From NCBI GenBank assembly GCA_030803735.1, contig JAURUC010000001.1:3489501-3553500 (forward strand): a stretch of DNA of 64,000 nt, given 5' to 3'. The notes beneath the pieces are model-generated. The model was not told the origin of the DNA. It saw nothing but the letters and a program-made list of their open reading frames with translations, and did not search any database. This stretch comes from Actinopolyspora lacussalsi. Its GTDB lineage: Bacteria > Actinomycetota > Actinomycetes > Mycobacteriales > Pseudonocardiaceae. A program made the translations under genes and the position numbers. Positions 61,807 to 64,000 of the stretch are shown piece after piece (position 1 is the stretch's first letter; every line of letters starts with the position of its first letter).

Positions 61807-61858
61807 TTCGCCCCACTGTAGCGATGAACTCCGAGATGAGCACCCGATGGAGTGACAC

Positions 61859-62623
61859 ATGAACGGAGTCACTCGACGTGAACAGCTGCGTGCTGCCACG
61901 GAACTCGACATCCGCAGGCACGCGCGCGAACTGCTGGTCCGCGAGGGACAGGAAGCGGTGACGCTACGCGCGATCGCACGTGAGCTCGGCATCACCGCGC
62001 CCGCGCTGTACCGCTACTACGACTCCCGCGAGGACCTGCTCCACCGGCTCTCCGAGGACATCTGCGACGACCTCTCGGCGGAGCTGAACGAGACGATGCG
62101 CGGCATCGAGGACGACCACCTGAGCAAGGTGTTCGCGGTGTGCCGGGGCTTCCGGAGCTGGGCGCTGACACATCCACGGGAGTTCGCGCTGGTGTTCGCC
62201 ACTCCGGGCGGCAACGGTGGCGAGAACGCCGGTGCCGACGAGCGGGAGCCCGATTCCACGGCGACGGCAGTGCCCGCCACGCGCAGCGACGAGCTGGGCA
62301 GCGTCTTCCTGGGTGTGGTCGGCCCGCTCATGGCGGAGGGAGCCAACAACTCGCCACCACCCCGGATTCCCGAAGAGCTGCGGGCCGGACTGGCGGACAG
62401 CCAGCGCGACCTGGCGGCGGCCTTCAACACGCACGGCATCGAGATGCCCCCGGAGGCGCTCAGCGCCGAGGCGGTCCACATGCTGCTGCGCTGGTGGGCG
62501 AGGCTCTACGGCCAGGTCGCGCTGGAGGTTTTCGAGAAGTTCCCCTTCGACGTCAGCCACGCCGACCGGCTGTTCGAGTCGATGCTGGAGGAACTCGGCC
62601 GGGAGGCCGGGCTGTACCGGTAG
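61859..62623 (+). CDS. TetR family regulator (WHG-domain type)
   Basis: A 254-residue regulator. The DNA-binding domain includes TLRAIARELGITAPALYRYY, and the C-terminal half carries LLRWWARLYGQVALEVF, the WHG-type ligand domain. A Gly/Glu-rich insertion (GGNGGENAGADEREP) lies near residue 125. It probably represses the divergent MMPL gene and itself. The start ATG at 61859 lies at the expected distance from the HTH. Confidence 0.9.
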   Translation: MNGVTRREQLRAATELDIRRHARELLVREGQEAVTLRAIARELGITAPALYRYYDSREDLLHRLSEDICDDLSAELNETMRGIEDDHLSKVFAVCRGFRSWALTHPREFALVFATPGGNGGENAGADEREPDSTATAVPATRSDELGSVFLGVVGPLMAEGANNSPPPRIPEELRAGLADSQRDLAAAFNTHGIEMPPEALSAEAVHMLLRWWARLYGQVALEVFEKFPFDVSHADRLFESMLEELGREAGLYR

Positions 62624-62749
62624 CGGGTTCGCCGATTCGGCTGCCGAGGGAATCGCACGAGGCCCTCGGCAACACCACGGTCTCTATTGGACGGACGTCC
62701 CGTTGTCGGGGCGGGACGGCCTGTCGCCTCGCTTCGGTGATACCGCTGG

Positions 62750-64000
62750 TCAGCGGCCCTGCTCGTAGGGGGTCTCACCCAGCACCGGCGGGGCGACACG
62801 TTGCATGTCGTTGGTGAACACGTCCTCGTCCTCGACCAGCCAGCTCGGACGATCGTGCTCCTCCTCACCACCACCATCGCCCTGCCGAGCCCCGGCACCA
62901 CCCATCGGCCCACCACGAGCACCACCAGCAGCAGCATTGGAACCCGACACCACCGAGCCACCGCCCCTCGAACCATAAGAACCCGTCCCGGACCGACCAC
63001 CAGCGGCCGGCTCACCCGAACCGGAACCACCGAGCCCACCGGCACGACCACCGACACCTCCAGCGGAACCACCACCACGGGCACCACCCACACCGCCCGC
63101 GCCACCGGCACGACCACCCGAACCGGAACCACCGGACACCCCCGGCGGACCGTTCGGAGCCGGCGCCCACCGGCCGTTATACGGATTCTGCCGCTGCCAA
63201 CCCCCATCAGGACCCTGCCGGTAGACCGTGCCGTCCGAACCACGCACCGCCCCCGGAGAAAGCGAACCACCGCCCGCGGAACCACCACCCGAGGGACTCA
63301 CCCACGCCGACCCCGAACCAGCCGGCTGCGACGTGTAGGAACCACCACCCACACCGGAACCACCCGACGGGACATGCGACCCACCGACCGAACCAACCGA
63401 ACCACCAGAACCCCCGGCCCACGCCGAGGACGAGGAAGCCGACGCCGCATAGCCCGAACCCACACTGTTGTCAAAGGTGCTGCCCGCCACCACACTGCCC
63501 GCACTACCGCCATAACTGGCCTGCCGCGACGCGTCGGTATCGGACTCCTCCGACGGCGTGAACTCCGGCAACCCCCGCGTGGCCGCCGTCGTCTGCTCCG
63601 TATACCGAACCATCACACTGTTGGCCTCCTCATTCGTAGCCCGATAACGCTCCTGCTTCTCCTCGTAATCACTGGTCCACCCCAACCCGGGAAAACCACT
63701 GACCCCACTGTCATCCGCCCAATTCTTCTCCGGAACCTCCAACTGAGCCGGACCACCATCGGAGAGCTTGCCACCCTCGACGGGGAGATCCTGGAAGGTC
63801 TTGTGCTGCGTGCCGGCCTGAGCGTCCAACGAGTCCTGCACGGTTTCGCAGAAATCGGCCGCGTTGTCGACGACCGGCTTGACCGCGGATACCGAAGCCT
63901 TGGCGATCTCGGCCGCACGGCCCTCGTGAGCCTCTTCGGCCTTGCCCAGCGCCGAGTTGACGGTTTCGACGATGCTTTTGAACTTCGAAGCGGCGGCGCT
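62750..64000 (-). CDS. PPE-like/WXG-associated protein, C-terminal part
   Basis: The frame is open to the last base of the window, so the N-terminus lies outside; 416 residues are visible. The first ~150 are helical (FKSIVETVNSALGKAEEAHE, NEEANSVMVRYTEQT), as in PPE-like proteins of type VII secretion. Then comes a Gly/Ser-rich region of ~190 residues interrupted by DGTVYRQGPDGGWQRQNPYN, and a conserved end, RPSWLVEDEDVFTNDMQR with VAPPVLGE. That end recurs in Pseudonocardiales PPE-like proteins as far as I know. Likely secreted or surface-displayed. Confidence 0.8.
   Translation of the reverse strand, partial: SAAASKFKSIVETVNSALGKAEEAHEGRAAEIAKASVSAVKPVVDNAADFCETVQDSLDAQAGTQHKTFQDLPVEGGKLSDGGPAQLEVPEKNWADDSGVSGFPGLGWTSDYEEKQERYRATNEEANSVMVRYTEQTTAATRGLPEFTPSEESDTDASRQASYGGSAGSVVAGSTFDNSVGSGYAASASSSSAWAGGSGGSVGSVGGSHVPSGGSGVGGGSYTSQPAGSGSAWVSPSGGGSAGGGSLSPGAVRGSDGTVYRQGPDGGWQRQNPYNGRWAPAPNGPPGVSGGSGSGGRAGGAGGVGGARGGGSAGGVGGRAGGLGGSGSGEPAAGGRSGTGSYGSRGGGSVVSGSNAAAGGARGGPMGGAGARQGDGGGEEEHDRPSWLVEDEDVFTNDMQRVAPPVLGETPYEQGR

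Overview
The window is high-GC DNA with GTG starts, GGAGG-type ribosome binding sites and a gene set typical of a filamentous actinobacterium of the order Pseudonocardiales. The pointers are a PPE-like protein with a glycine-rich tail, a MacS/MacR-like two-component pair, a CdgA-like c-di-GMP enzyme, TipA- and PadR-type regulators, and the fadE5/fadA2/fabG4/htdX lipid genes also known from mycobacteria. Many secreted proteins are strongly acidic, which would suit a halotolerant genus such as Actinopolyspora; that is inference only. No rRNA, tRNA, CRISPR array, prophage or intact insertion sequence was found.

Layout. 0-9.5 kb: DUF2182 fragment, a TetR regulator divergent from an MpaB/Lcp-type oxygenase, a DprA-like protein, an SDR, two Tat-exported hydrolases (phosphoesterase and GH9) and a BASS transporter. 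9.5-14.6 kb: a gene-poor stretch with a DUF397 remnant, a PadR-DUF1048 operon, MscS, a paired CrcB fluoride channel behind a fluoride riboswitch, and a CPBP protease. 14.9-19.6 kb: an M48 peptidase with two uncharacterised partners. 19.7-22.5 kb: a DrrAB-like exporter and a TipA-type regulator with its own MerR-type promoter. 22.7-31.7 kb: fadE5, a zinc alcohol dehydrogenase, VanW protein, GroES-like protein and thioredoxin-NHL protein, then a scar holding a VapC remnant, a YunG-like gene and a thioredoxin-NHL fragment. 31.7-41.2 kb: an ornithine cyclodeaminase-family gene, a structured non-coding zone with one small membrane-protein gene, fadA2 divergent from fabG4-htdX, and purSQL. 41.4-56.4 kb: GH25 lysozyme, three c-di-GMP enzymes, a GT87 mannosyltransferase-like protein, two large secreted low-complexity proteins, an AI-2E family permease and the MacSR-like pair. 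56.4-64 kb: ptsI, a glutaredoxin, an MMPL transporter divergent from its likely TetR regulator, and the C-terminal part of a PPE-like protein cut by the window end.

Two layers are not explained by the genes. First, a dispersed family of small hairpin repeats (GATTTC-TCGC-GAAATC core, eight copies at five places) sits between genes, mostly at convergent gene ends; at two loci 45 kb apart it is accompanied by a 69-bp repeat in opposite orientations. Second, several intergenic regions carry readable regulation: a fluoride riboswitch whose 3' end can pair with the ribosome binding site region of crcB, a TipA-style promoter with a 19-bp spacer, and shared YTAC-N6-GTAR boxes in front of fadE5 and between fadA2 and fabG4 that tie the split lipid genes into one probable regulon.
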